This document shows, piece after piece, positions 40,569 to 49,297 of a stretch of DNA of 64,000 bases. This DNA is from CAVYGN01 sp964413265 (GTDB lineage Bacteria > Spirochaetota > Brevinematia > Brevinematales > JAOACQ01), in contig CAYPRX010000088.1 in assembly GCA_964413265.1 (NCBI GenBank), forward strand, positions 33,655-97,654, read 5' to 3'. Numbering within the stretch: the first letter of the stretch is position 1; every line of letters begins with the position of its first letter. The notes under the pieces were generated by a model. The model worked only from the letters and a program-made list of their open reading frames with translations. It had not been told where the DNA came from and did no database searches. The position numbers and the translations under genes were made by a program.

Positions 40569-42059
40569 TCATGTATAATAATCCCTTTTGATTTTTTCAA
40601 ATTTGTCTTTTCCGCATGCAAGGGCAGCAGCTCCAGGAGCGGCATCTTTTACGGCCTCAACCATTTCCGAAGCGACATTCCTGATATCCCATTGAGCCTG
40701 AGAATCCATCCTCAGCCTGGCTATATGATAGATTTCACGCAGATTTACGTTTACAAGTATTCTTCGCCTGTGGGCGTTTGTAAGAATATAATCAGCGGCT
40801 TCTCCATATTTACACTTTAATTTTTCATAAACACTTTCCGTTTCCCCTATAATATCATCAAAGTAGCCTGACATTCCAATTTCAACTATCGATGGAGGGA
40901 CGGTGACACCAAGCGCTATATCATAAGGCTGTTTAATTATCGTCATCATCCTGTGCCTTTTCATCTGGGCAAAAGCACTAGAACTAAGTGTTATTTCAAA
41001 GAGAAAATTTACGTTCTCGAATTCCCTGTAAAGTGTATCATGTTCTTCTAGCTCTTTGAAAATCTCTTTAAAAAAAAGATCCCTGCCTCTTTTGTTCATT
41101 TTTTCGGCGGCAGAAAGGCAGTCCCTGTAGGGGCGGTTAGAGGAGGAATGAAGAAGGCATGATATGATTATTACATCAGGGTGCGGCGTTGAATTGAGAA
41201 GAAGAACGTTATTGCCTGATTTTGAGGATCTTCTGCTGAAATATTTTTTTGTTAGCAGTTTAAGTTTCTTCCGGCTATCTTTCAATATTCCGTCAGACAC
41301 TTCTCTCCCTGTCTGTTTTTTAAAGGTCACTGGGTCTGTTAGTATGATAAGAGAAGGTACTACAGCCTTAACCTTCTCATAAAGATCGAGGGAAAGTTCC
41401 CTCACTTCCCGGAGGGGGTGGTACTTCAGTTTACGGATTATATATTCAAGATTTCTTGCATTAACAGAAAATCCGAGCTGGCAGACGGAAGCGAGCGACA
41501 GAACATAGCGTGCATCTTCCTTGGCCCATCCCTCGAGAACACTTTCCCCCGATTTGTCGGCTATCATGTCAGGGTTAATTTTCTTTCGGTATTCATGGAG
41601 GGCATGGAAAAGTTTCATGTATGCGTCAACCTGCCTTTGATAAGTTCTGGAAAAAATTTTTTTATCTTCATTATTGAATTCGTAGGGAATCACTGTATCT
41701 CCCTCGAGGGTTATATAGCGCTGGGATTTTTCGGTATATGAACTTAACCGTGATTCTTCAAGCGATTCTGCAGCAAGTCTCGATAAACCTGTGATATCAA
41801 AATTTAGGAAGGCATGTTCCGCCACTGAATGATGCCCCATTTTGAATATGATATTTTCATTGGATTTTCTTGCTTTGTCCAGTGCGTCCCTGGCAATAGC
41901 TCGAAGTTCACCAACTGAGCGCTTATCCCTGCTTATCCTTGCGTAAGCCGCCGAGAGGGTTTCGGGTGTAATATTGTCTCTGCCGTCCCAGCCATGTTCC
42001 TTAAGAGATGCAAGGATAACAGCATCTACGTTAAATCCGGCAAGTTCGACACTTGGCAT
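40569..42059 (-). CDS. thyX: Tandem-domain FAD-dependent thymidylate synthase (ThyX)
   Basis: 496 residues formed of two ThyX-like halves (about 1-240 and 255-496); a canonical ThyX is about 220-250. The family motif R-H-R-x7-S-x-R appears split: the first half reads ESRLSSYTEKSQRYI (serines and QRY kept, RHR lost) after MGHHSVAEHAFLNFDI; the second half reads QMKRHRMMTIIKQPYDI (RHR kept, serines lost) and ends with NLREIYHIARLRMDSQAQWDIRNVA, the dUMP/FAD C-terminal pattern. ThyX makes dTMP from dUMP using methylene-THF and FAD. The gene 23 bases upstream encodes a dCMP deaminase fusion that yields dUMP, supporting the assignment. Confidence 0.85.
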   Translation of the reverse strand: MPSVELAGFNVDAVILASLKEHGWDGRDNITPETLSAAYARISRDKRSVGELRAIARDALDKARKSNENIIFKMGHHSVAEHAFLNFDITGLSRLAAESLEESRLSSYTEKSQRYITLEGDTVIPYEFNNEDKKIFSRTYQRQVDAYMKLFHALHEYRKKINPDMIADKSGESVLEGWAKEDARYVLSLASVCQLGFSVNARNLEYIIRKLKYHPLREVRELSLDLYEKVKAVVPSLIILTDPVTFKKQTGREVSDGILKDSRKKLKLLTKKYFSRRSSKSGNNVLLLNSTPHPDVIIISCLLHSSSNRPYRDCLSAAEKMNKRGRDLFFKEIFKELEEHDTLYREFENVNFLFEITLSSSAFAQMKRHRMMTIIKQPYDIALGVTVPPSIVEIGMSGYFDDIIGETESVYEKLKCKYGEAADYILTNAHRRRILVNVNLREIYHIARLRMDSQAQWDIRNVASEMVEAVKDAAPGAAALACGKDKFEKIKRDYYT

Positions 42060-42082
42060 AATTTTTCCCTTTAACTCCGGGG

Positions 42083-43111
42083 TTAATCTAAAAATCCAAT
42101 TTCGAGGGCAGGCCGCTCTATCAGCTCAAATTTCACTCCCGCTTCTTTAAACAGGTCTTCGAATGTCTTATCTGGATAATATGTACAGGCAATAAATTTT
42201 TTTATCTTTGCATTGACAACCATTTTAGCACATATTATACATGGAGAATGGGTACAGTAGATTGTCGAATCCTCGGTTGTCGTACCCTGCAATGCGGCTT
42301 GTATAATTGCATTTTGCTCGGCATGGACAGCACGGCAGATCTCCTGCAGCATCCCAGATTTAATCCCCAGCTGGTCCCTCAGACATCCCAGTTCAATGCA
42401 GTCTTTGATACCGGAAGGCGCGCCGTTATAACCTGAACTTATTATGCGATTGTTATGGACCAGCACAGCGCCTACATGGTGTCTGATGCAGGTGGATCGC
42501 TCTGCAATGAGAAAAGCCATCTTAATGAAGTATTCATCCCATGATGGCCTAGAGTAAGGTTTATACTTGAGTTCGGACAGGATGGAGTCTAATTTTTTGT
42601 GCAGTGCCTTCAGGCTGCCTGAATTTTCGATTTTGTAATCAGCCAGTTCAAAACAACGGGTAAGCTGCTGGGCCTTTTTGTCCGATGAATTTTCCTTTGC
42701 ATCTTTTTTAATAAATTCCTCAAGGGTCTCCCCGTCACCGATTCTTCCCCTTTTAATGGACCTTTCAAACCTACAGTTCACATCTGCAGTTATACCTATG
42801 AGCTTGAAAGATTTCAGGTTACCCCTTAACACCTCTATTTCGTACGGGTTCCTAATGCTGTCCACCACTGCCTGCGGAAGATTTTTTATTTTTGGTATTA
42901 TTCTTTTAGCGAGTACTGCCGGGCCTTCATTTTCCCTCAAATCATTGCCGATATCGATAAGATTGTCGCGTGTGAGTTCCAATCCCTGTCTTGAGGCTTC
43001 ATCGCGAATAATATCTGAGAGTGAAAAAGCGATAAATTTTTTGTTTTCCACAAGGTATTTTATAGCTTCACTCTTTCCGGCAGCGTTTGGACCGGTAAAA
43101 CCTAAAAACAT
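42083..43111 (-). CDS. P-loop kinase-like domain fused to dCMP deaminase
   Basis: 342 residues in two parts. Residues 1-185 are a nucleotide/dephospho-CoA kinase-like P-loop domain (GFTGPNAAGKSEAIKYL, VVDSIRNPYEIEVL, FKLIGITADVNCRFERSIKRGR). Residues about 190-342 are a zinc deoxycytidylate deaminase: MAFLIAERSTCIRHHVGAVLV, SSGYNGAPSG, VHAEQNAIIQAA (Zn His and catalytic Glu) and CTHSPCIICAKMVVNAKI (Zn Cys-x-x-Cys). It converts dCMP to dUMP for the adjacent ThyX. The kinase-like part might phosphorylate deoxynucleotides, or sense them; its substrate is not determinable here. It is the first gene of the operon, transcribed away from carB. Confidence 0.85.
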   Translation of the reverse strand: MFLGFTGPNAAGKSEAIKYLVENKKFIAFSLSDIIRDEASRQGLELTRDNLIDIGNDLRENEGPAVLAKRIIPKIKNLPQAVVDSIRNPYEIEVLRGNLKSFKLIGITADVNCRFERSIKRGRIGDGETLEEFIKKDAKENSSDKKAQQLTRCFELADYKIENSGSLKALHKKLDSILSELKYKPYSRPSWDEYFIKMAFLIAERSTCIRHHVGAVLVHNNRIISSGYNGAPSGIKDCIELGCLRDQLGIKSGMLQEICRAVHAEQNAIIQAALQGTTTEDSTIYCTHSPCIICAKMVVNAKIKKFIACTYYPDKTFEDLFKEAGVKFELIERPALEIGFLD

Positions 43112-43194
43112 GCCTCCCTCCTGAATGGTTGATAAAAGCCCTAGTATTTTAAACGGGTAAAAGGAATATTACAAAATATCAGCGATTGAAATAA

Positions 43195-43223
43195 ATGACA
43201 ATTTTAAGTGCTCACTTTATAAT
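43195..43223 (+). promoter_or_regulatory. Sigma-70-type promoter of carB
   Basis: ATGACA (43195-43200), 17-base spacer, TATAAT (43218-43223); the start site would be near 43230, about 20 bases before the carB ATG. Confidence 0.65.
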
Positions 43224-43250
43224 AAATTCCTCATAAAGTACAGAGGCACT

Positions 43251-46200
43251 ATGCCCAAAAGGACTGACATACATAAAATTCTCATTATTGGAGCCGGCCC
43301 GATCATCATCGGTCAGGCATGTGAATTCGATTACTCAGGTACCCAGGCCTGCAAAGCACTCCGCGAGGAGGGATTCGAGGTCGTACTGATTAATTCAAAT
43401 CCGGCGACAATAATGACTGACCCTGAAATGGCTGATAAAACTTATATTGAACCTATAACGATTGATTATCTCGAAAAGATCATTGAAAGGGAAAGGCCTG
43501 ATGCCCTCCTGCCGACCCTCGGAGGACAGACTGCGCTGAATTCTGCCGTTAAACTCCACGAGGCAGGGATACTTGAAAAATATAACGTGGAAATGATCGG
43601 GGCAAATTACGAGGCCATTAAAAAGGGAGAAGACAGGGAAGAATTTAACAAATCAATGAAGCGGATAGGACTGAAAGTACCTGACAGCTTCATCATTCAT
43701 TCACTTGAAGAAGCCGTCGCATCAGTAGACGGGATAGGATTCCCAAACATCATCCGCCCGGCATATACTCTGGGCGGGACTGGTGGAGGCATCGCTTACA
43801 ATATTGATGAGTTCAAAGAGATTGTGAAGAGGGGTCTTGATGCGAGCATCAAAGGTGAGGTTCAGATCGATAAATCTCTCCTTGGCTGGAAGGAATTCGA
43901 GCTTGAGGTGATGAGAGATAAAAAAGACAACGTTGTTGTAGTATGCTCCATTGAAAACTTCGACCCAATGGGTGTTCACACCGGAGATTCCATTACAGTC
44001 GCCCCTATACAGACATTGACTGATAAAGAATATCAGCGGCTCAGGGATTATTCCATTGCTATAATAAGAGAGATAGGCGTTGATACGGGTGGTTCCAATA
44101 TCCAGTTTGCAATTAATCCTGATGACGGTGATGTGATGGTCATAGAGATGAATCCACGTGTTTCAAGGAGCTCGGCACTTGCATCCAAGGCCACGGGTTT
44201 TCCTATAGCCAAATTTGCAGCAAAACTCTCAGTAGGTTACACTCTCGAAGAGATACCAAATGACATTACGAAAGAAACGCCGGCTTCCTTCGAACCTACA
44301 ATCGATTATGCAGTTGTTAAAATACCCCGTTTTAATTTTGAAAAGTTCAAGGAAGCAAAACCATTTCTCGGGACTCAGATGAAATCTGTCGGAGAGGTTA
44401 TGGCGATAGGCAGGACATTTAAAGAGGCGCTCCAGAAGGGTCTCCGCTCTCTTGAGAACAAATATACCGGTTTGAATGACTTACTTTATGGAAAGACTGG
44501 CGTCGGCCCGGCCGATTTCAGAAAAACTATAACTGAAAAACTGAGGTTGCCAAATCCTGATAGAATACTTGTAATAAAAGACGCATTGAAATCTGGCTTT
44601 ACGATCGATGAAATTTACGAAATATCTAAAATTGACAGATGGTTTTTAAATAATATCAGTGAAATAGTGGAAAAGGAGAACTTGATTTCAGGAAGGGACA
44701 TCTCGGGTTTTGATTACGATGAAATGAAAGAAATAAAACAACTGGGCTTCTCTGATACACAGCTCTCAAAGGTTTTAAAGAATAATCCCTGCGAAAAAGA
44801 GGTCAGAGAATATAGAAAATCGATCGGCGTTGTTCCGACTTACAAGCTCGTGGATACATGTGCGGCTGAGTTTGAAGCCAAGACGCCTTATTTTTATTCA
44901 ACTTATGAAGACGAGGATGAATCGAACCCCGACGAGAAAAAAAAGGTCATGATCCTCGGAAGTGGTCCGAACCGTATCGGACAGGGCATCGAGTTCGATT
45001 ATGCATGCGTCCACTGCTCTATGGCTCTCAGGAAAGAGGGTTATGAAACCATAATGGTCAATTCAAACCCTGAAACAGTATCTACAGATTACGATATCTC
45101 AGACAAGTTATATTTCGAACCGCTCACATTCGAGGACGTTCTGAATATTTATGAGAAAGAAAATCCTATAGGGGTGGTACTGCAATTCGGAGGCCAAACA
45201 CCGCTGAAACTTGCCGTTTCCCTGGCTGAAGCGGGCGTTCCCATACTCGGAACATCATCTGAATCGATCGATATAGCGGAAGACAGGGACCGTTTTCACG
45301 ATCTCATTGAAGAACTTGGCTTCAAACAGCCACCCTCTTCGACGGCTGAAAATATTAAAGAGGCCCTCAGTATCGCCGATCGTGTAGGATATCCTATACT
45401 TGCAAGGCCATCCTATGTACTCGGCGGGAGAGCGATGCTCATTGTTTATTCCAGGGAAGAACTTGAAAAATACATGAAAGATGAAGCTGAATCCCTGAAG
45501 GACGGCCCTGTCCTCATAGATAAATTCCTTGAGAACGCCCAGGAGATAGATGTTGATGCAATAGGAGACGGTACTGACATTGTAGTGGCAGGTATAATGC
45601 AGCATATTGAGGAAGCCGGCATACATTCGGGCGACAGTGCGATGATACTTCCTCCGCTGACTATTGATAAAAAGATCCTTTTGGAAATTGAGAAACAGGC
45701 TGTGGTATGCGGGAAAGCCCTCCATGTAAAGGGCCTTATGAATATTCAATTTGCCATAAAGGATTCCGAAATCTATTTCATTGAAGTTAATCCAAGGGCT
45801 TCCCGGACTGTTCCATTCGTCAGCAAGGCTACAGGCATCCAATGGGCAAAAATGGCTGCGCTGGTCATGGTCGGGCATACTCTTAAAGACCTGGGTATTC
45901 TGAATTACAGGAAACCTGAATATATCTCTGTTAAAGAAGTCGTAATACCATTCAATAAATTCCCTGATGTAGACGCTGTTCTCGGCCCTGAAATGAAATC
46001 TACAGGTGAGGTCATGGGAATCGATTATGATTTTGGTACAGCCTTCCTGAAATCACAGCAGGCTGCCGGGCAAAAATTCCCCAAATCCGGTTCTATCCTC
46101 GTCACTGTAAATGATGTTAACAAACCGGGAATCATCGAGCCTATGAAAAAAATAAAAAAACTCGGCTATAATATAATTTCAACTTCAGGAACGGCCAGAT

Positions 46201-46484
46201 ACCTGATAGATAATGGGATAGAATGCAGGACGGTATTTAAATTATCTGAAGGACGTCCGAACATAATCGATGAAATAAAAAACGGCAACATACAGATAAT
46301 ATTCAATACACCTGCGGGAAAAGAAGCCTACGCCGATGATGCATATATCCGTAAAACGGCTATAACACTTCAGATACCCTTGTTTACAACGATACAGGCA
46401 ATGCTTGCACTTGCCCAGGCCCTGGAATCTTTCCATCATAAAGGACCAGGGGTCTGCCCTCTTCAGGAATATTACAATTCATGA
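43251..46484 (+). CDS. carB: Carbamoyl phosphate synthase large subunit
   Basis: 1077 residues, full length. Two ATP-grasp halves are present: KILIIGAGPIIIGQACEFDYSGTQACKALREEG at the N-terminus and KVMILGSGPNRIGQGIEFDYACVHCSMALRKEG at about residue 565, each with VIEMNPRVSRSSALASKATGFP or FIEVNPRASRTVPFVSKATG. The C-terminal allosteric MGS-like domain spans about 940-1077. It joins bicarbonate, ammonia and ATP into carbamoyl phosphate for pyrimidine and arginine synthesis. The partner carA is not in the window. GAGG precedes the ATG. Confidence 0.98.
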   Translation: MPKRTDIHKILIIGAGPIIIGQACEFDYSGTQACKALREEGFEVVLINSNPATIMTDPEMADKTYIEPITIDYLEKIIERERPDALLPTLGGQTALNSAVKLHEAGILEKYNVEMIGANYEAIKKGEDREEFNKSMKRIGLKVPDSFIIHSLEEAVASVDGIGFPNIIRPAYTLGGTGGGIAYNIDEFKEIVKRGLDASIKGEVQIDKSLLGWKEFELEVMRDKKDNVVVVCSIENFDPMGVHTGDSITVAPIQTLTDKEYQRLRDYSIAIIREIGVDTGGSNIQFAINPDDGDVMVIEMNPRVSRSSALASKATGFPIAKFAAKLSVGYTLEEIPNDITKETPASFEPTIDYAVVKIPRFNFEKFKEAKPFLGTQMKSVGEVMAIGRTFKEALQKGLRSLENKYTGLNDLLYGKTGVGPADFRKTITEKLRLPNPDRILVIKDALKSGFTIDEIYEISKIDRWFLNNISEIVEKENLISGRDISGFDYDEMKEIKQLGFSDTQLSKVLKNNPCEKEVREYRKSIGVVPTYKLVDTCAAEFEAKTPYFYSTYEDEDESNPDEKKKVMILGSGPNRIGQGIEFDYACVHCSMALRKEGYETIMVNSNPETVSTDYDISDKLYFEPLTFEDVLNIYEKENPIGVVLQFGGQTPLKLAVSLAEAGVPILGTSSESIDIAEDRDRFHDLIEELGFKQPPSSTAENIKEALSIADRVGYPILARPSYVLGGRAMLIVYSREELEKYMKDEAESLKDGPVLIDKFLENAQEIDVDAIGDGTDIVVAGIMQHIEEAGIHSGDSAMILPPLTIDKKILLEIEKQAVVCGKALHVKGLMNIQFAIKDSEIYFIEVNPRASRTVPFVSKATGIQWAKMAALVMVGHTLKDLGILNYRKPEYISVKEVVIPFNKFPDVDAVLGPEMKSTGEVMGIDYDFGTAFLKSQQAAGQKFPKSGSILVTVNDVNKPGIIEPMKKIKKLGYNIISTSGTARYLIDNGIECRTVFKLSEGRPNIIDEIKNGNIQIIFNTPAGKEAYADDAYIRKTAITLQIPLFTTIQAMLALAQALESFHHKGPGVCPLQEYYNS

Positions 46485-46508
46485 TATTAAAAAGAAGGAA
46501 ATTAACCA

Positions 46509-48098
46509 ATGTTAATGAAAATGCTTTCAGTCGTCACACTGATCATAATTGCAAGCAACTCTTATGCCGATCTTACCAGTGACCTCATTTCAGGCATATC
46601 AAAGGGAAAACTCAAAGACGTTCAGAAAGCCATTGAAAAAGGGGCCAATATAAATGACCATCTGTACAAGGATAGAACCCCTCTGCACTGGGCTGTCCTT
46701 CGAAACAATCTCAAAATCGTGTCCTATCTACTGTCGAAGGGGGCTGATATAAATTCCAGGGACAAAAACTCCGTAACCCCTCTTGAATACTGTGCACTGG
46801 TGAGAAACCTGGACATGATCAAATTACTAGTGATTAAAGGAGCCGATGTAAATCTTCATGATAAATACGGATGGACAGCTTTACATTATTTTACTTTTTA
46901 TGATGATCAACTCAGTGTAAAGTATCTCATCGTCCAGGGTGCCTTGCTCACTAACAGGTCATTACAAAAATTCATGGATATTGATGAAAATTCCACACCA
47001 CTTGATATCGCCATAAAAAAAAATTATTCGAACATAATAACGGTACTCCAGAATCCTGATAAATATCTTCGCCTGGCCAATCGCCCTATATTAACTGTTT
47101 CTTACGAAAAAAATCTCGGGCCTGAAAATATTTTAATGGCTCCGATAAAAGGCTTTCTCAACTTCTCCATTGAAAATAAGGGAGGGGAGGATTCAGTAGG
47201 GCTCACACTGGAGATTGAGGGTGTATCTAATTTTGAAGGACTCTCATTTGATGACCCCCCTGTCTTTGATCTTGGGAACGGTCAAAAATCCAATTTCACG
47301 CTTTATACGATTGCCAGCAAAGACGTGAAGGAAGGTACGGCACTCTTCAGGGTCTTTGCCTGCGAAACGAATTCCTTTATAAAAAGTGATCCCGTTTTCA
47401 TCGAAATTCCAAAAAAACCGGCCATAACACCTGTTTTTGAATTGTCGGCAGGACTGGCTGAAAACGGTGGCGGGTCAATACATGCAGATGTTAATAACCC
47501 CGTAAGGGTAAGCCTCCATAATAATAGCGGCGGTTATTCTATAAATACCGTTCTGAGGTCAGTTCCTGTATCAGGCTGCGAAGAGCTGTCTTTATTTCCT
47601 GGAATCAGCAACATAACCCTCGGTCCCGATGAAACTAAAATCTTTAATCTCAGTGTTTCAGCTTCCGAGGATCTTCAGGACGGGACAGTGATTTTCATGA
47701 TAATTGCCGAAGACAATGACTTCCAAGTAGCCGCTACAAACCTTGTCAGCGTTGCCTCTCTGCACCTTAGAAGGCCGTCTCTGCAGGCGTTCCTGATTAT
47801 GGATGAAGCTCTCGATACCAACTGCGTCGTAAGGGTAATAAATACTGGAGAAGCAGCTGCCAGGAATATTGGAGTGGATCTAAGGATTTTCGAAAATACT
47901 GGAGAAAATGTGAATAGGAACGAATTGATGAGCTTCCACTACAACATACCTGAAATAGGGACAAACAATTTTATGAATCTTATACTGCCTTCAGTTTTGA
48001 CAAATTATTTCGATCTTGACAGATTTATATGGAATTTATCCGGCAGCGACGGAGAAAAACTTACAAGCATAAACACCAATCTTGAACCTAAAAAGTGA
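46509..48098 (+). CDS. Secreted ankyrin-repeat protein with beta-sandwich domains
   Basis: 529 residues. Signal peptide about 1-20 (SNSYA-DL). Ankyrin repeats occupy about 25-185 (DRTPLHWAVLRNNLKIVSYLLSKGADIN, NSVTPLEYCALVRNLDMIKLLVIKGADVN, YGWTALHYFTFYDDQLSVKYLIVQGA). Residues about 195-529 form three segments resembling CARDB/NEW3-type beta-sandwich modules (GFLNFSIENKGGEDSVGLTLEIEGV, PVRVSLHNNSGGYSINTVLRSVPV, NCVVRVINTGEAAARNIGVDLRIF). An exported scaffold or adhesion role is likely; the partner is unknown. It follows carB by 24 bases and overlaps the convergent DUF2156 gene by 11 bases. Confidence 0.78.
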   Translation: MLMKMLSVVTLIIIASNSYADLTSDLISGISKGKLKDVQKAIEKGANINDHLYKDRTPLHWAVLRNNLKIVSYLLSKGADINSRDKNSVTPLEYCALVRNLDMIKLLVIKGADVNLHDKYGWTALHYFTFYDDQLSVKYLIVQGALLTNRSLQKFMDIDENSTPLDIAIKKNYSNIITVLQNPDKYLRLANRPILTVSYEKNLGPENILMAPIKGFLNFSIENKGGEDSVGLTLEIEGVSNFEGLSFDDPPVFDLGNGQKSNFTLYTIASKDVKEGTALFRVFACETNSFIKSDPVFIEIPKKPAITPVFELSAGLAENGGGSIHADVNNPVRVSLHNNSGGYSINTVLRSVPVSGCEELSLFPGISNITLGPDETKIFNLSVSASEDLQDGTVIFMIIAEDNDFQVAATNLVSVASLHLRRPSLQAFLIMDEALDTNCVVRVINTGEAAARNIGVDLRIFENTGENVNRNELMSFHYNIPEIGTNNFMNLILPSVLTNYFDLDRFIWNLSGSDGEKLTSINTNLEPKK

Positions 48099-48975
48099 CA
48101 GTGTATTTTTTTAAAAGTTTGAATGGCACATAGCTGAGCTTGGCCTTTCTCAGTCCCTCCATTCCCATGTCCTGCTCCCTGTTAATAAAAGGGTACTTTG
48201 GCAGGACTTCGTTCTGGATAAAAAGCTGGTTTATTATCTGGTAGCTTCCTGTAAATTCCAGGTCAGCCTTTTCAAAGTGCACGACGAACATATTGTCATT
48301 CAGCCTTTCACCGAAGGAAAAAGCTGCCAGACGGTCTTTAACGAATATAAGGCCGCCTGCAAGCGTATCGGATAGACTATTGTAATTTCTGAGGAATTCC
48401 CTGAAAGAGAAATACTCATCATTTAAATTTTTATCAATTAATTTTTTCCCACCGAGCCACTTTTCGTAAAGTTCCAGGCACTGCTTATTATATCCTTCGT
48501 TGTATTGAACATATTCATAAGAATAATTTTCTGAGAATTTTTTTATAAACCCCCTTTTTCCATCCAGGCGCCATCCCTTAAGAGAGGCCAGCGATGAGGT
48601 TTTATAAATATAATCGAAACTATTCCGGTCGGGCTCGATCCGGCATGAAAAGCCCTTTAAGTATCTTTTCTGGAATTCCGGCAGCAATTCAATCAGCCGT
48701 ATATTGTTTTGAATTCCGAAAGAGATCATAAATCCCAGGACCTTGTTGCAGTCGTTAAAACCTATCGGGGGAAGAAAGTAATTCCTTTCATCCCTGTCCA
48801 GGGCAGTCATTATAAGCCCTCCATCATGAACGGCATATCGAATATTTTTGGGCTTCGACCAGATGAAAAGATTGGTGAAAGTGTACTCTGATATCTTGGG
48901 AAGAAAGGCATTGAAGTAATGATCGAATAAAGGCCTGTCTTCAAGGTTTATAGATTTTAATTCAAGGCCATTCAT
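48088..48975 (-). CDS. DUF2156 family protein (phosphatidylglycerol lysyltransferase C-domain-like)
   Basis: 295 residues with a GNAT-like acyltransferase fold. The diagnostic end is YPFINREQDMGMEGLRKAKLSYVPFKLLKKY; SEYTFTNLFIWSKPKNIRYAV and LIFVKDRLAAFSFGERLNDNMFVVHFEKADLEFTGSYQIINQLF are also typical. It lacks the membrane flippase part of MprF, so it is a soluble member. Possible roles are aminoacyl transfer to a lipid or peptide; no substrate can be assigned. The ATG at 48975 follows AAGGAAAA; it overlaps cutA by 14 bases. It is the last gene of the heptose cluster's minus-strand run. Confidence 0.8.
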   Translation of the reverse strand: MNGLELKSINLEDRPLFDHYFNAFLPKISEYTFTNLFIWSKPKNIRYAVHDGGLIMTALDRDERNYFLPPIGFNDCNKVLGFMISFGIQNNIRLIELLPEFQKRYLKGFSCRIEPDRNSFDYIYKTSSLASLKGWRLDGKRGFIKKFSENYSYEYVQYNEGYNKQCLELYEKWLGGKKLIDKNLNDEYFSFREFLRNYNSLSDTLAGGLIFVKDRLAAFSFGERLNDNMFVVHFEKADLEFTGSYQIINQLFIQNEVLPKYPFINREQDMGMEGLRKAKLSYVPFKLLKKYTVTF

Positions 48976-49297
48976 TTCTTTTCCTTGCATTTTTTTTAAT
49001 CCATTCAAGATATTCTCCTGACCCCCATGCAATTTCCCGGGAAATGATCTCAGGAACTTCGTATGGATGGTTTTTCTTTATATATGCCTCTATCCCATCT
49101 ATGTTTTCTGACATGGTTTTTATCGTAAGGATCCATTCGGAAGCTTTTTCTCTTTTCCCTTTCCACCAGTAAAGGCTTTTTATGGGGCCGCCTATCTGGA
49201 CGCAGGCGGCCAGCTTCAAATTCAGCAGAGAGTCCGCAATTTTAAAGGCTCTTTTCTTACTGCTGATTGTAGTGAAGACTTCTATATACTCAGACAA
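48962..49297 (-). CDS. cutA: Divalent cation tolerance protein CutA
   Basis: 111 residues forming the trimeric ferredoxin-like CutA fold. EVFTTISSKKRAFKIADSLLNLKLAACVQIGGPIKSLYWWKGK and HPYEVPEIISREIAWGSGEYLEWI match the family. The start seems to be TTG at 49297, with GGGGGA upstream and no suitable ATG. It overlaps hldD by eight bases and the DUF2156 gene by 14, so all are translated from one mRNA. CutA links to copper tolerance in E. coli, but its general function is unclear. Confidence 0.93.
   Translation of the reverse strand: MSEYIEVFTTISSKKRAFKIADSLLNLKLAACVQIGGPIKSLYWWKGKREKASEWILTIKTMSENIDGIEAYIKKNHPYEVPEIISREIAWGSGEYLEWIKKNARKRNEWP

Noticed and set aside
40536..40820. 94-codon plus-strand frame downstream of the operators as the regulated gene
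   Set aside because: Most of it is antisense to thyX, and the stronger promoter at the operators points the other way.
45255..45878. 207-codon open frame on the minus strand inside carB
   Set aside because: It lies wholly antisense to a strongly conserved gene, has no ribosome-binding site, and its translation shows no domain; it is a codon-use shadow.
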